Assembly (NCBI GenBank): GCA_046732465.1
Contig: JBKPND010000071.1
Span: 1-33,291 of the forward strand
DNA: 33,291 bases
DNA from: DASUPK01 sp046732465
GTDB lineage: Bacteria > Actinomycetota > Thermoleophilia > Solirubrobacterales > 70-9
Direction: 5' to 3'
The translations under genes were made by a program, and so were the position numbers. Positions 25,422 through 33,291 of the stretch are shown here, piece by piece. Position 1 is the first letter of the stretch, and every line of letters starts with the position of its first letter. The notes beneath the pieces were generated by a model, which had not been told where the DNA came from, searched no databases, and saw nothing but the letters and a program-made list of their open reading frames with translations.

Positions 25422-26434
25422 CCTTCCTCCCTTTCTCCCGGCCTTCCCATCTCTTTCTTGAAGCCCTCGAGGACGCCCACCGCAAGCGGATCCGCACCTC
25501 GGGCCTCGGCGAGCTCGATCGCGAGCAGGTCGCCGAGCATCACGCTGTGGAGGATCCGCTCGGTGCGGTTCTCGCCCTCGGTCTCGAGGCTGATCACCGT
25601 GGAGGCGTAGGGCTCGATCGCCTTCGCGGTCAGGTCGAAGCGCTTGCGCTCCCGCGGGTGCTGGTCCCGATCCTCGAGGAAGATCGCGGCGAAGCGGCCC
25701 TCAGCCCCCGACCAGCCCTCTATCTCGTTGTGGTCGGCCTCCGGCAGGACCGCCGAGTAGGCGGGCATCTTCGCGTTCTCGTTGATCTGGCACTTCCAGC
25801 GGTAGGCCACGGACGCGGTGAGGTCGCTGCCGTGGATGACCGGAACCGCATCGCCGATCTCCGCCGCCAGCTCTCCGGCGCGAGCTCGCGCCGACTCGAA
25901 TGTCCCGCCCAGATGCGACGCGGCTGCGTCGATCTCGGTGTGGATCCGGGGCCCCGCCAGCGCGAGCGCGGCGAGCTCCGCCGCCACGCAGAACATGTAG
26001 CCGACCGCCGCTCGGGGCTGGAGGCCGGTCGGCAGGCCGATCACCGGGACGCCGTCGCGGCGCGCCGCCTCGGCGAGCTCGCCGCCCGTCGTCGCGACGA
26101 GCCGCTGGGCGCCCACCGCCTCGGTCGCCGCGTAGCACGCAAGCGTCTCCTCGGTATTGCCGGAGTAGCTCGAGCAGAGCACCGCCGAGCCGGGAGGCGT
26201 CCAGGACGGCAGCTCGTAGCCGCGGGCGACCAGCATCGGCTTGGTCAGCCGGTCGGCGAGGGCCGCCGCCGCCAGGTCTCCCCCGATCGCCGACCCGCCC
26301 ATGCCGCAGACGAAAGCCGCCGGTGCCTCCATTGTCTGGGCGCGCGCCGACTCGATTCGCCAAAGCGCATCCCGCAGGTGCTCGGGCAGCGCCCTCACGG
26401 CATCGAGCATGCCTCCCCCGATCACGGTCATCAT
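25418..26434 (-). CDS. bifunctional phosphoglucose/phosphomannose isomerase (SIS domain)
   Basis: The 338-residue protein has two SIS subdomains and matches the PGI/PMI family first described in archaea. The sugar-phosphate loop is CGMGGSAIGG (43-52), SYSGNTEET (89-97) holds the phosphate, and the catalytic region NENAKMPAYSAVLPEADHNE (218-237) carries Glu219 and His235. It would interconvert glucose-6-P, fructose-6-P and mannose-6-P, feeding both glycolysis and NDP-mannose synthesis. The start codon ATG (26434) overlaps the TAA stop of the upstream nucleotidyltransferase gene. Both neighbours point to activated-sugar production as its main use here. Confidence 0.92.
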   Translation of the reverse strand: MMTVIGGGMLDAVRALPEHLRDALWRIESARAQTMEAPAAFVCGMGGSAIGGDLAAAALADRLTKPMLVARGYELPSWTPPGSAVLCSSYSGNTEETLACYAATEAVGAQRLVATTGGELAEAARRDGVPVIGLPTGLQPRAAVGYMFCVAAELAALALAGPRIHTEIDAAASHLGGTFESARARAGELAAEIGDAVPVIHGSDLTASVAYRWKCQINENAKMPAYSAVLPEADHNEIEGWSGAEGRFAAIFLEDRDQHPRERKRFDLTAKAIEPYASTVISLETEGENRTERILHSVMLGDLLAIELAEARGADPLAVGVLEGFKKEMGRPGEREEG

Positions 26435-27468
26435 TAAACGGGTCGCTCCTCGGCTTCGCCTGCGGAGCGCCCTCGCATAACCCCCTCCTCCGCGGCGACC
26501 GTCTCGCCCTCTCCGACCACGGCGCCATCGAGCTCAGCGCCCGGTTCGACCGTCACACCGCCGCTGAGGATGCTGTCAACCACGCGCGCGCCCTCGCCGA
26601 CGGTGCAGCCCTCGAGCAGGACCGAGCGCTCGATCACGGCATCGGCCTCGACGCTTGAGTTGGGACCGACAACGCAGGGAGCCCGCAGCTCCGCGTCGGA
26701 CGAGATCTCGCAGCCCTCCCCCACCATCATCGGCGTGGAGAGCCGGTCGCCGATGACGGTCTCCACCCGGCCCTCGAGGATGTCCCAATTGGCCTCTAGG
26801 AAGCGGTCGGGTGTCCCGATGTCGATCCAGTAGCCGTCGAGCCGGATTCCGTAGAGCCCCTCGCCGATCAGCAGCGGGAACACCTCGCGCTCGATCGAGA
26901 CGGCCTTGTCGGGCGGAATCAGATCGAGGACGGAACGCTCCAGCAGATAGGCGCCGGCGTTGATCTCGTCGGTGTCGATCTGCTCACGGTCCGGCTTCTC
27001 GAGGAACTCCGTGATCTCGCCGTCGTCCCGGCGATGGACCAGCCCATAGCCGATCGGGTCGGCAACCGGGTAGAGGGCGATCGTCGCCCGGGCGCCAGTG
27101 CGCTCGTGCTGTGAGATCAGGGCGGTCAGGTCGAGGTCGCAGAGGACGTCTCCGTTCAGCACCAGGAACCGGTCGGCGAGCATCCCCTCGTCGGCGCCGA
27201 AGCGAATGGCGCCGGCGGTGCCGCGGGCGTCCGGCTCCTCCGCGTAGCGGATCTTCACGCCAGGTTCCAGCTCCGCCAGCGTCCGCCGCATCCCCTCCGC
27301 GAGGTGGCCGCAGGAGACGATCACGTCGTCCACCCCGTGGCGGACCAGCCAGTCGATCACGTACGCGGCATGGGGTCGGCCGACGAGCGGCAGCACAGGC
27401 TTCGCCACCGTGTAGGTCAGCGGCCGCAGGCGGGTCCCCTCGCCGCCCGCCAGGATCAGCGCCTGCAC
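26434..27468 (-). CDS. sugar-phosphate nucleotidyltransferase (probable mannose-1-phosphate guanylyltransferase)
   Basis: The 344-residue protein carries LILAGGEGTRLRPLTYTVAKP (residues 4-24) with the catalytic Lys, VLNGDVLCDLDL with the metal-binding Asp, EFLEKPD, and GYWIDIGTPDRFLEAN. From about residue 243 hexapeptide repeats form a left-handed beta-helix. It is a paralogue of the 19716-20759 protein. Next to a phosphomannose isomerase and a UDP-glucose dehydrogenase, GDP-mannose formation is the best guess, but a glucose-1-phosphate enzyme is possible. GTG start (27468) lies one base after the UDP-glucose dehydrogenase stop, and its own stop overlaps the isomerase start, so the three are one translational block. 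Confidence 0.9.
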   Translation of the reverse strand: MQALILAGGEGTRLRPLTYTVAKPVLPLVGRPHAAYVIDWLVRHGVDDVIVSCGHLAEGMRRTLAELEPGVKIRYAEEPDARGTAGAIRFGADEGMLADRFLVLNGDVLCDLDLTALISQHERTGARATIALYPVADPIGYGLVHRRDDGEITEFLEKPDREQIDTDEINAGAYLLERSVLDLIPPDKAVSIEREVFPLLIGEGLYGIRLDGYWIDIGTPDRFLEANWDILEGRVETVIGDRLSTPMMVGEGCEISSDAELRAPCVVGPNSSVEADAVIERSVLLEGCTVGEGARVVDSILSGGVTVEPGAELDGAVVGEGETVAAEEGVMRGRSAGEAEERPV

Positions 27469-27469
27469 C

Positions 27470-28774
27470 TCAGCCCACCACCGACCGGTCCTCGGCGCTC
27501 GGCCTGCCGATTGACTCGTAGGTGAGGCCGGCGGCGCGCACCACGTCGGCGTCGAGGAAGTTGCGGCCGTCGACCAAGAGCGGGCTCTTCATCCGCTTCG
27601 CCACCTCGGCCCAATCGAGCTCGGCGAACTCGGGCCACTCGGTCACCAGGACGGCCGCGTCGGCCCCCTCTAGAGCGTCCATCGCTGAACCCGTCATCTC
27701 GACCGTGGGCAGCAGAGGGGCCGCTGCCGACTCCGCAACCGGGTCGTAGGCGACGACGTTCGCGGACTCGCCCTCCAGGCGAGCCGCCAGGACCAGGCTC
27801 GAGGCGCCCCGCATGTCGTCCGTATCCGGCTTGAAGGCCAGCCCGAGGAGGGCGACGCGCTTGTCGACCAGCGAGTCGAGGTGCTTGGAGAGCTTCGCCA
27901 TCACCCGGCGCTTCTGGAGCTCGTTCACCTCGATCACCGAGTTGAGAAGCTGGAAGTGGTAGCCGGAGTTGGCGGCGAGCATCTTCAGCGCGGAGACGTC
28001 CTTCGTGAAGCAGGAACCGCCGTAGCCGATTCCCGCTTGGAGAAACCGGGGACCGATGCGATCGTCGAGTCCCATCCCGCGGGACACGTCCGTGACGTCG
28101 GCCCCGAGCTCCTCGCAGACGTTGGCGATCTCGTTGATGAAGCTGATCTTCGTGGCCAGGAACGCGTTCGAGGCGAGCTTCACCATCTCGGCGCTCGAAA
28201 TGTCGGTGCCCACGATCGGCGCTCCCAGCGGCTCGTAGACCTCGGAGACCGCCTCCGCCGCCCACTCGTCACCGGGTTCGGTGCCCACCAGGACGCGATC
28301 GGGCTCCATGAAGTCCTTCAGCGCCGTGCCCTCCCGCAGGAACTCGGGACAGGAGACGTAGGCGAGATCCGGAGCCTCGCGCTTGAGCGTCCGCCCGGTG
28401 CCCACCGGCACGGTGCTCTTCATCACCAGCGCTCGGCCGGCCGGCTCGCCGATCTCCTCCACCGCCCGCTCCACCGCCGACAGGTCAGCGTCTCCCGAGT
28501 AGGTGGGCGGCGTCTGCACGCAGACGAAGATCAGCCGCGGTCCGTCCAGGAGCTCCGCCATGTCGGTGGTGAACGTGAGCCGCTCGCCGTTGCGCTCGAT
28601 CAGCTCGGGGAGGCCCGGCTCGTGGATCGGCACCTCGCCGCGGCGCAGCGACTCCACCTTCTCGGGGACGATCTCGCGGACCACGACCCGATGGCCGAGG
28701 TCCGCGAAGCAGGCAGCCGTGACCAGGCCGACCCAGCCGGCCCCGACAACCCCTATCGGTTCCTTCTCGCTCAC
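27470..28774 (-). CDS. UDP-glucose 6-dehydrogenase
   Basis: This enzyme oxidises UDP-glucose to UDP-glucuronate with two NAD+. The 434-residue protein has an N-terminal Rossmann motif IGVVGAGWVGLVTAACFA (7-24), VQTPP and STVPVGTG in the first domain, EMVKLASNAFLATKISFINE (196-215) in the bridging helix, the catalytic Cys255 in GIGYGGSCFTKD, and GLAFKPDTDDMRGA in the C-terminal domain. UDP-glucuronate feeds acidic exopolysaccharides and teichuronic-type wall polymers, matching the LCP gene 34 bases upstream. The start is GTG 28774, with AGGGAGA about six bases before it. Confidence 0.95.
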   Translation of the reverse strand: MSEKEPIGVVGAGWVGLVTAACFADLGHRVVVREIVPEKVESLRRGEVPIHEPGLPELIERNGERLTFTTDMAELLDGPRLIFVCVQTPPTYSGDADLSAVERAVEEIGEPAGRALVMKSTVPVGTGRTLKREAPDLAYVSCPEFLREGTALKDFMEPDRVLVGTEPGDEWAAEAVSEVYEPLGAPIVGTDISSAEMVKLASNAFLATKISFINEIANVCEELGADVTDVSRGMGLDDRIGPRFLQAGIGYGGSCFTKDVSALKMLAANSGYHFQLLNSVIEVNELQKRRVMAKLSKHLDSLVDKRVALLGLAFKPDTDDMRGASSLVLAARLEGESANVVAYDPVAESAAAPLLPTVEMTGSAMDALEGADAAVLVTEWPEFAELDWAEVAKRMKSPLLVDGRNFLDADVVRAAGLTYESIGRPSAEDRSVVG

Positions 28775-28808
28775 GCTCGTCTCCCTGGGATGATCGCGGG
28801 TCGCGCCG

Positions 28809-30800
28809 CTAGGTGCCGGGCAACTGCCGGAAGCTCTGCGCGATCTTCAGCATGTCGGCGTTCGAGACCGTCTCGATGAACGAGTTGGAAACCCAGAACG
28901 AGCCCCGGTCGGTCTGCCAGCCCACCATTCGCAGCCGGTCGCCGTCATAGAAGAGCTTGTACGTCCGGTCCCCGATCTGCTTCTCCTCGCTCGAATCGTC
29001 GAAGATCGGCGGGTTCTTCCAGAGCGTGCCTTCGAAGCCGTAGTAGTCGCCGATCGTCGGCAGCGAGAAGACCCACTTGTAGGCGCCCCGCTCGGCGTGG
29101 GGCGGCGACTCGTCGCCCTTGCCGTTGATCTTGTAGACGCGGGGCTTCTGCGCGTAGTCGCTGCCCTGCTCGAGCAGCGTCGGGTAGTAGATCGGCACCT
29201 TCGACTTCCTATCTCGGATGCCCTGCGCCAGCGCCTTCCCATAGGTGGTCCGGATCAGATCGGTCTCTGAAGCGCCCTGTTGCTTCTTTGGCGCTGCGGG
29301 CGTGGGCTTGCTGTAGTCGGGAGGACGTGGCGCGGTGACCTCCTTAGGTGGCTTTGCCGTCGTCCCAGCCGGCCCGGGGGTCCCCTGGACGCCCAGGAAC
29401 TGGTCGACGGCCTTCTTGATCTGACCCTCGGTGGCGGTGACGTAGGAGGGGCCCAGCGTGGAATTGAGGTGGACCTGCTTGATCTCCGCCCCGCGCAGGT
29501 TGATGAACAGCTTCAGCAACTCGAGAAGCTGATCGAAATTGTCAAGGTCGGATGACGTGTAATTGGTGAAGATGCGGAGGAACTTGTCCCGGTCGTCAAG
29601 CAGCCGCGATGGCGGTACCTTGGCGCGCGCCTCGCGCAGGAAGGCTTGCTGGCGTGCGGACCGCACGATGTCGTTGTCCGTATGCCGGTAGCGGACAAAG
29701 GAGAGGGCGTCGAATCCACATAGGGCCTGATAGCCGGGCTGCAGGTTGATCTCCGACGTGCCGGTGTTAGGGGCGATGTAATAGCGCCGATCCACGTCGA
29801 CGTAGACGCAGCCGATCGCGTTCACGGCCCGATTGAACCCCGTGAAGTCGACGTTCACCAGGTGGTTGACCTCGAGGCCCGTGATCTGCTTGACGGTCTG
29901 GAGGGTCAGCTTCGGCCCGCCGAGCGAGTAAGCGGCATTGAGCTTGTCGGTGCCGACACCGGGGATGCTGACCTTGAGATCGCGTGGCAGCGAGAGGAGC
30001 GCGATCGCGTCCCGGTCCGGATCGAGGCGCAGGAGCATCGTGGTGTCGGAGAGCCCGTACTGGCCGCTGATCTGGTCGTTTCGCTTGTCGGAGCCGATGA
30101 TCAGGATCGTCTGGGCGCCGCTGCTCGGCACGTCGCTGAGGATCGTGTCGATGTGCTGCCGGATCGCGTGTGTCTTGAGCGCGTCTGCCCAGTCGGTCAG
30201 GTAGAGAATCAGGCTCGCGGATGTCGCCGCCGCGATCGAGGCGACGATCACGACGGACGCCGTCATGAAGCGCAGCCAGACGGGGAAGCCGATGTGCTCG
30301 CGGACGACCTTGGCGCCTGACGCCGTCGCGGCCCCCACGGCCTTGAACCCGCCGGTCGTCTTGCCGCTGACCTTCTCGAAGCCGGAGGTGATCGCCGAGC
30401 CGGCCTTCTGGATGACGGTGGGCTCGTCGGCCGAGGCCTCCGCCGCCTCGAGGCCCTCCCACTCCTGGGTCGGGGCGGAGACGACCTCGGCGAGCCTCTC
30501 CTCCTCCGAGAGCTCCGGTTCCTCGTCCTCCTCGGGTTCCTTCCCGTCCCCCTCGTCGAGCTCCACCTCCTCCTCTGAGTCCTCGTCGACGCCGGCTTCC
30601 TCAAGGTCGCCCTTGTCCGGCTCCTGCTCGCTCGCGGCCTCCTCCGGCTCCTCGGCGCGGGGCGGCTCCTCGGGTTGCTTGTCGCGCGGCCCCAGCGCCT
30701 CGTCCTCGCCGGGGGCGTCGCTCACCTCGAACTCCTGGGTCTCGTCAGGGCGCTGACCCTCGTCGCCCTGGCCGTTTCCCTCCTGCCGCTCCGGGCTCAC
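28809..30800 (-). CDS. LytR-CpsA-Psr (LCP) family wall-polymer ligase with acidic N-terminus and extra C-terminal domain
   Basis: The 663-residue protein begins with about 130 very acidic residues, then a short linker and one transmembrane helix (about 179-202). The LCP catalytic domain follows (about 230-435): GSDKRNDQISGQYGLSDTTM, LLSLPRDLKVSIPGVGTDKL and FVRYRHTDNDIVRSARQQAF supply the Arg/Asp residues that bind the polyprenyl-pyrophosphate and metal. After a Pro/Lys linker (471-510) comes an extra C-terminal region of about 150 residues. LCP enzymes transfer glycopolymers from lipid carriers to peptidoglycan outside the membrane. The start GTG 30800 overlaps the M20 peptidase stop (GTGA), whereas an upstream ATG at 30878 would lie within that gene. 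Confidence 0.92.
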   Translation of the reverse strand: MSPERQEGNGQGDEGQRPDETQEFEVSDAPGEDEALGPRDKQPEEPPRAEEPEEAASEQEPDKGDLEEAGVDEDSEEEVELDEGDGKEPEEDEEPELSEEERLAEVVSAPTQEWEGLEAAEASADEPTVIQKAGSAITSGFEKVSGKTTGGFKAVGAATASGAKVVREHIGFPVWLRFMTASVVIVASIAAATSASLILYLTDWADALKTHAIRQHIDTILSDVPSSGAQTILIIGSDKRNDQISGQYGLSDTTMLLRLDPDRDAIALLSLPRDLKVSIPGVGTDKLNAAYSLGGPKLTLQTVKQITGLEVNHLVNVDFTGFNRAVNAIGCVYVDVDRRYYIAPNTGTSEINLQPGYQALCGFDALSFVRYRHTDNDIVRSARQQAFLREARAKVPPSRLLDDRDKFLRIFTNYTSSDLDNFDQLLELLKLFINLRGAEIKQVHLNSTLGPSYVTATEGQIKKAVDQFLGVQGTPGPAGTTAKPPKEVTAPRPPDYSKPTPAAPKKQQGASETDLIRTTYGKALAQGIRDRKSKVPIYYPTLLEQGSDYAQKPRVYKINGKGDESPPHAERGAYKWVFSLPTIGDYYGFEGTLWKNPPIFDDSSEEKQIGDRTYKLFYDGDRLRMVGWQTDRGSFWVSNSFIETVSNADMLKIAQSFRQLPGT

Positions 30801-31879
30801 GCAGTCATCCCTGGGAAGCTCCGGACGAATCCCTCGAGCGCCTGCCGGTAGCTGTGCAGCGAGGAGATCGACACCCACTCACCGGGGCCGTGGTGGCCAT
30901 CCCCGATCGGCCCGAACTCGACCGCCGGCACGCCGGCGGCCAAGAAGGACACCGCGTCGGATGCGCCGTCCCGCCCGACGCTCATCACCCGTTCAGGATG
31001 ATGGGGCGAGGCGGCCTCGCAGAGCCCGACCACGTAGGGCGAATCGGGCTCGACGACCGCCGGTGGGCGCCGGAAGGTCGCCAGCACGTCGGTGTCCGGA
31101 AGCCCGCCGACCTGCTCCAGGATCTCGTCGGGATCCTGGTCGGGCAGGAAGCGGATATCGACGTCTATGACGCAGGAATCAGGCACTTTGTTCAGGGCGT
31201 CGCCGCCCATGATCCGACCGAGATTGATCGAGGGGCGGTCGAACAGGGCGCTGCTGTGACGCGCAAACGGTAGCGATTCGATGCCCCTGAATACCTCGAC
31301 CGCCTTAACGACAGCGTTATCGCCGAGCCACGGCGTCGCCCCGTGTGCCGAGCGCCCCCGAACCCGCAGCCGCAGCGCCAGAACCCCCTTGGCCTGCACG
31401 CCGACCTGGAGGTTGGTGGGCTCGCCGGTGATCGCGAAGTCGCCGATGAAGCCCCTTGCGACCAGCGCGTCGGAGCCGCGGTTCTCCTCCTCCTCGGACT
31501 CCTCGTCGGAGACGATGCCGAGGCGCAGACGCACGTCCGCCTGATCGCGAAGGTCGTGCATCACCATCAGCATCACGGCGAGGGCGCCCTTCATGTCGTA
31601 GGAGCCACGCCCGTAGAGGCGGTCGCCGTCGATCCGGGGCTCGAATTGCTCCTGCCCGCCCGGGACGACGTCCATGTGCCCGTGCAGGACCAGCGTCGGT
31701 GCCCCGTCGGCCGGGCCCACCTGAGCAGTGGTCACGGGGAGTCCGCGGGCCTCCGTTTGCCTCGCCTCGATGTCATTCGACTCGAGCCAGCCGCCGACGA
31801 ATTCGGCGGCGCGCCGCAGTCCCTCGGCGTTGGACGTGTCGAACGCGATCAGGCGCTGCGCCAGAGCAAGCTCATCCAT
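30797..31879 (-). CDS. M20-family metallopeptidase (ArgE/DapE/ACY1 type)
   Basis: The 360-residue enzyme has the di-zinc M20 layout. LHGHMDVVPGG holds His68 and Asp70, YGRGSYDMKGALA holds the bridging Asp95, SDEESEEEENRG holds the catalytic base Glu126 and ligand Glu127, and TGEPTN holds Glu153. GHHGPGEWVSI gives the last His. An inserted dimerisation domain spans about 165-280 (GVLALRLRVRGRSAHGATPW). The substrate may be an N-acyl amino acid, succinyl-diaminopimelate or a dipeptide; sequence alone does not decide. No nearby gene of arginine or lysine synthesis supports ArgE or DapE. It lies 58 bases after atpC and overlaps the LCP start. Confidence 0.9.
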   Translation of the reverse strand: MDELALAQRLIAFDTSNAEGLRRAAEFVGGWLESNDIEARQTEARGLPVTTAQVGPADGAPTLVLHGHMDVVPGGQEQFEPRIDGDRLYGRGSYDMKGALAVMLMVMHDLRDQADVRLRLGIVSDEESEEEENRGSDALVARGFIGDFAITGEPTNLQVGVQAKGVLALRLRVRGRSAHGATPWLGDNAVVKAVEVFRGIESLPFARHSSALFDRPSINLGRIMGGDALNKVPDSCVIDVDIRFLPDQDPDEILEQVGGLPDTDVLATFRRPPAVVEPDSPYVVGLCEAASPHHPERVMSVGRDGASDAVSFLAAGVPAVEFGPIGDGHHGPGEWVSISSLHSYRQALEGFVRSFPGMTA

Positions 31880-31937
31880 GGCCGCGAATCGTAGGTGCAG
31901 GCGGCTCCGCGGCCGCGGGTACTAGTTCCCGGCGCGG

Positions 31938-32354
31938 CTAGGAACTCGACTCAGCCACCTCGAGGAACGCCTCGGCGCGAGCCTTGTCCTTCTCGGCCTG
32001 CGTGTGCGCGCCCGAGCCCTCCTCGGATTCGCTCAGGCGGGCGTCGGCGTCCTCGATCCGGTTGCGCAGCTCACCTGTGTCGAGCTGATCGGGCGGGATC
32101 GCCTCGGTCACCAGGACGGTGGCGCGATTGGCGAACACCTGAAGCCAGCCCTCGGCCTGCGCCCAGCGGCGCACCTCGCCGTCGGGCATGTGCAGGCGGA
32201 GCTCGGTCGGCATCAGCCGCGCGAGCACTGGAACGTGGTTGGCCAGGATTCCGATCTCGCCCACCGCCGTTCGCGTTGAGACCTGCTCCACCTCGCCAGT
32301 GAAGACCTCACCCTCCGGGGTGAGGAGGCGGACGTCGACGTTGTGCTCCGCCAC
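31938..32354 (-). CDS. atpC: ATP synthase F1 epsilon subunit
   Basis: The 138-residue protein is the epsilon stalk subunit that couples rotor and catalytic head and can inhibit hydrolysis. The N-terminal beta-sandwich is clear (VDVRLLTPEGEVFTGEVEQVSTRTAVGEIGILANHVPVLARL), followed by a helical C-terminal part (LRNRIEDADARLSESEEGSG). It starts with GTG directly after the TAG stop of atpD with no gap, so translation is almost certainly coupled. The C-terminal helices are shorter and more acidic than usual, ending in SSS. It is the last gene of the ATP synthase operon. Confidence 0.96.
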   Translation of the reverse strand: MAEHNVDVRLLTPEGEVFTGEVEQVSTRTAVGEIGILANHVPVLARLMPTELRLHMPDGEVRRWAQAEGWLQVFANRATVLVTEAIPPDQLDTGELRNRIEDADARLSESEEGSGAHTQAEKDKARAEAFLEVAESSS

Positions 32355-33291
32355 CTAGGCGGCCTCCTCCTCCGACTGCTCGCCCTGATCCTGGTCCTCG
32401 GAGGCCTCCTCCTGCTTCGCCTCCTGCTCGGCGGCCTCGGCCGCCGCCGTCTCGGCCGGCTCCTCGGCGCTCATCCCCTTGGCCGTCTCGAGCACCTGGT
32501 CGATTGGGCCCTGCATGTAGAAGGCGCGCTCGGGGATGTCGTCGTGCTCGCCGTCGACGATCTCCTTGAAGCCGCGGACCGTCTCGGCGACTGGCACGTA
32601 CTCGCCGTCGCGACCCGTGAACTGGGAGGCGACAAAGAACGGCTGGGAGAGGAAGCGCTGGATCTTCCGCGCCCTCGACACCGTCTGCTTGTCCGCGTCC
32701 GAGAGCTCGTCGATGCCGAGGATCGCGATGATGTCCTGGAGCTCGCGGTAGCGCTGCAGCGTCTCCTGGACTCGCGTCGCGGTGTTGTAGTGCTCGTCGC
32801 CGAGGATCTCCGGCTTGAGGATCGTCGAGGTCGAGTCGAGCGGATCGACCGCCGGGTAGATCCCCTGCTCCACCAGTGACCGCGTCAGCGTCGTGGTGGC
32901 GTTCAGGTGCGCGAAGACCGACGCCGGCGCCGGGTCGGTGAGGTCGTCCGCCGGCACGTAGATCGCCTGGATCGAGGTCACCGAGCCCTCCCGGGTCGAG
33001 GTGATCCGCTCCTGCAGACCACCCATCTCCGTTTCCAGCGTGGGCTGGTAACCGACGGCCGATGGCATGCGGCCGAGCAGCGCCGAGACCTCGGACCCTG
33101 CCTGGACGAACCGGAAGATGTTGTCGATGAAGAGGAGCACGTCCTGGCCGCCCTGGCGGAAGTACTCCGCCATGGTCAGCCCGGAGAGGGCGACGCGCAG
33201 GCGCGCCCCCGGCGGCTCGTTCATCTGGCCGAAGACCAGCATCGTCTTGTCGATGACGCCCGACTCCTTCATCTCGAGCCAGAGGTCGTTG
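32355..33291 (-). CDS. atpD: ATP synthase F1 beta subunit, C-terminal two-thirds
   Basis: Only the last 312 codons are in the window; the Walker A loop is beyond the right edge. Seen are the MLVFGQMNEPPGAR and VLLFIDNIFRFVQAGSEVS (Walker B) segments, the ALLGRMPSAVGYQPTLETEM loop, SVTSIQAIYVPADDLTDPAP, and the DELSDADK sequence near the DELSEED lever. The normal end of the protein (QGPIDQVLETAKGM) is followed by 37 extra residues rich in Glu, Ala and Gln, with 13 Glu and 2 Asp. Such a tail is not part of the usual subunit. The stop codon directly abuts the atpC start. Confidence 0.97.
   Translation of the reverse strand, partial: NDLWLEMKESGVIDKTMLVFGQMNEPPGARLRVALSGLTMAEYFRQGGQDVLLFIDNIFRFVQAGSEVSALLGRMPSAVGYQPTLETEMGGLQERITSTREGSVTSIQAIYVPADDLTDPAPASVFAHLNATTTLTRSLVEQGIYPAVDPLDSTSTILKPEILGDEHYNTATRVQETLQRYRELQDIIAILGIDELSDADKQTVSRARKIQRFLSQPFFVASQFTGRDGEYVPVAETVRGFKEIVDGEHDDIPERAFYMQGPIDQVLETAKGMSAEEPAETAAAEAAEQEAKQEEASEDQDQGEQSEEEAA

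Overview
The window is GC-rich, densely coded chromosomal DNA with almost no non-coding space; no stretch over 300 bases lacks a gene. Several traits point to a deep-branching actinobacterium of the Thermoleophilia/Solirubrobacterales type. These are the high GC at third codon positions, frequent GTG starts, many genes with a -10-like hexamer only 5-7 bases before the start codon (leaderless style), secreted proteins ending in Lys/Arg/Cys-rich tails, a fused phosphoglucose/phosphomannose isomerase, and an RF2 gene with the classic frameshift site. The placement is inferred from these traits, not from a database search. No tRNA, rRNA, CRISPR array, prophage or complete insertion sequence was seen.

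Layout. 1-2.5 kb: the start of a MauE/DoxX-like membrane protein and two tandem secreted trypsin-family proteases. 2.5-6 kb: NAD synthesis (nadA, nadC) interrupted by an inverted Fpg/Nei-like glycosylase gene and a SnoaL-like gene coupled to nadC. 6-7.2 kb: an ECF sigma factor overlapping an O6-alkylguanine-DNA alkyltransferase gene, closed by a hairpin and bracketed by an identical 14-base repeat. 7.2-11 kb: a zinc-ribbon membrane protein, a 167-bp element with near-perfect terminal inverted repeats, then the coupled genes prfB (RF2, +1 frameshift), FIST-domain protein and NmrA-like protein. 11-14.6 kb: an orphan NarL-type sensor kinase, a SAM methyltransferase, a secreted M28-type peptidase and a cupin. 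14.6-19.6 kb: secA, hpf, a secreted lipase and comF. 19.7-24.2 kb: a sugar-nucleotidyltransferase, a secreted glucose/sorbosone dehydrogenase, ahcY and, divergently, an ArfB-like ribosome rescue factor. 24.2-33.3 kb: a long minus-strand run reading atpD, atpC, M20 peptidase, LCP ligase, UDP-glucose dehydrogenase, nucleotidyltransferase, PGI/PMI and SCP2-type thiolase.

How the parts fit. The last run joins the end of the ATP synthase operon to a module that makes activated sugars (UDP-glucuronate, a probable NDP-mannose or NDP-glucose, and hexose-6-phosphate interconversion) and attaches polymers to the wall through an LCP enzyme. The comF/hpf/secA block plus nearby prfB is a dispersed version of a gene order known from Bacillus. 

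The most interesting non-standard items are the sigma factor/alkyltransferase cassette and its 14-base repeats, the 167-bp inverted-repeat element, a family of about 45-base hairpins at gene 3' ends, the basic Cys-containing tails on three secreted enzymes, an Fpg-like protein with several altered DNA-contact residues, and an acidic tail on the ATP synthase beta subunit. None of these amounts to a clearly recognisable new defence or mobile system.
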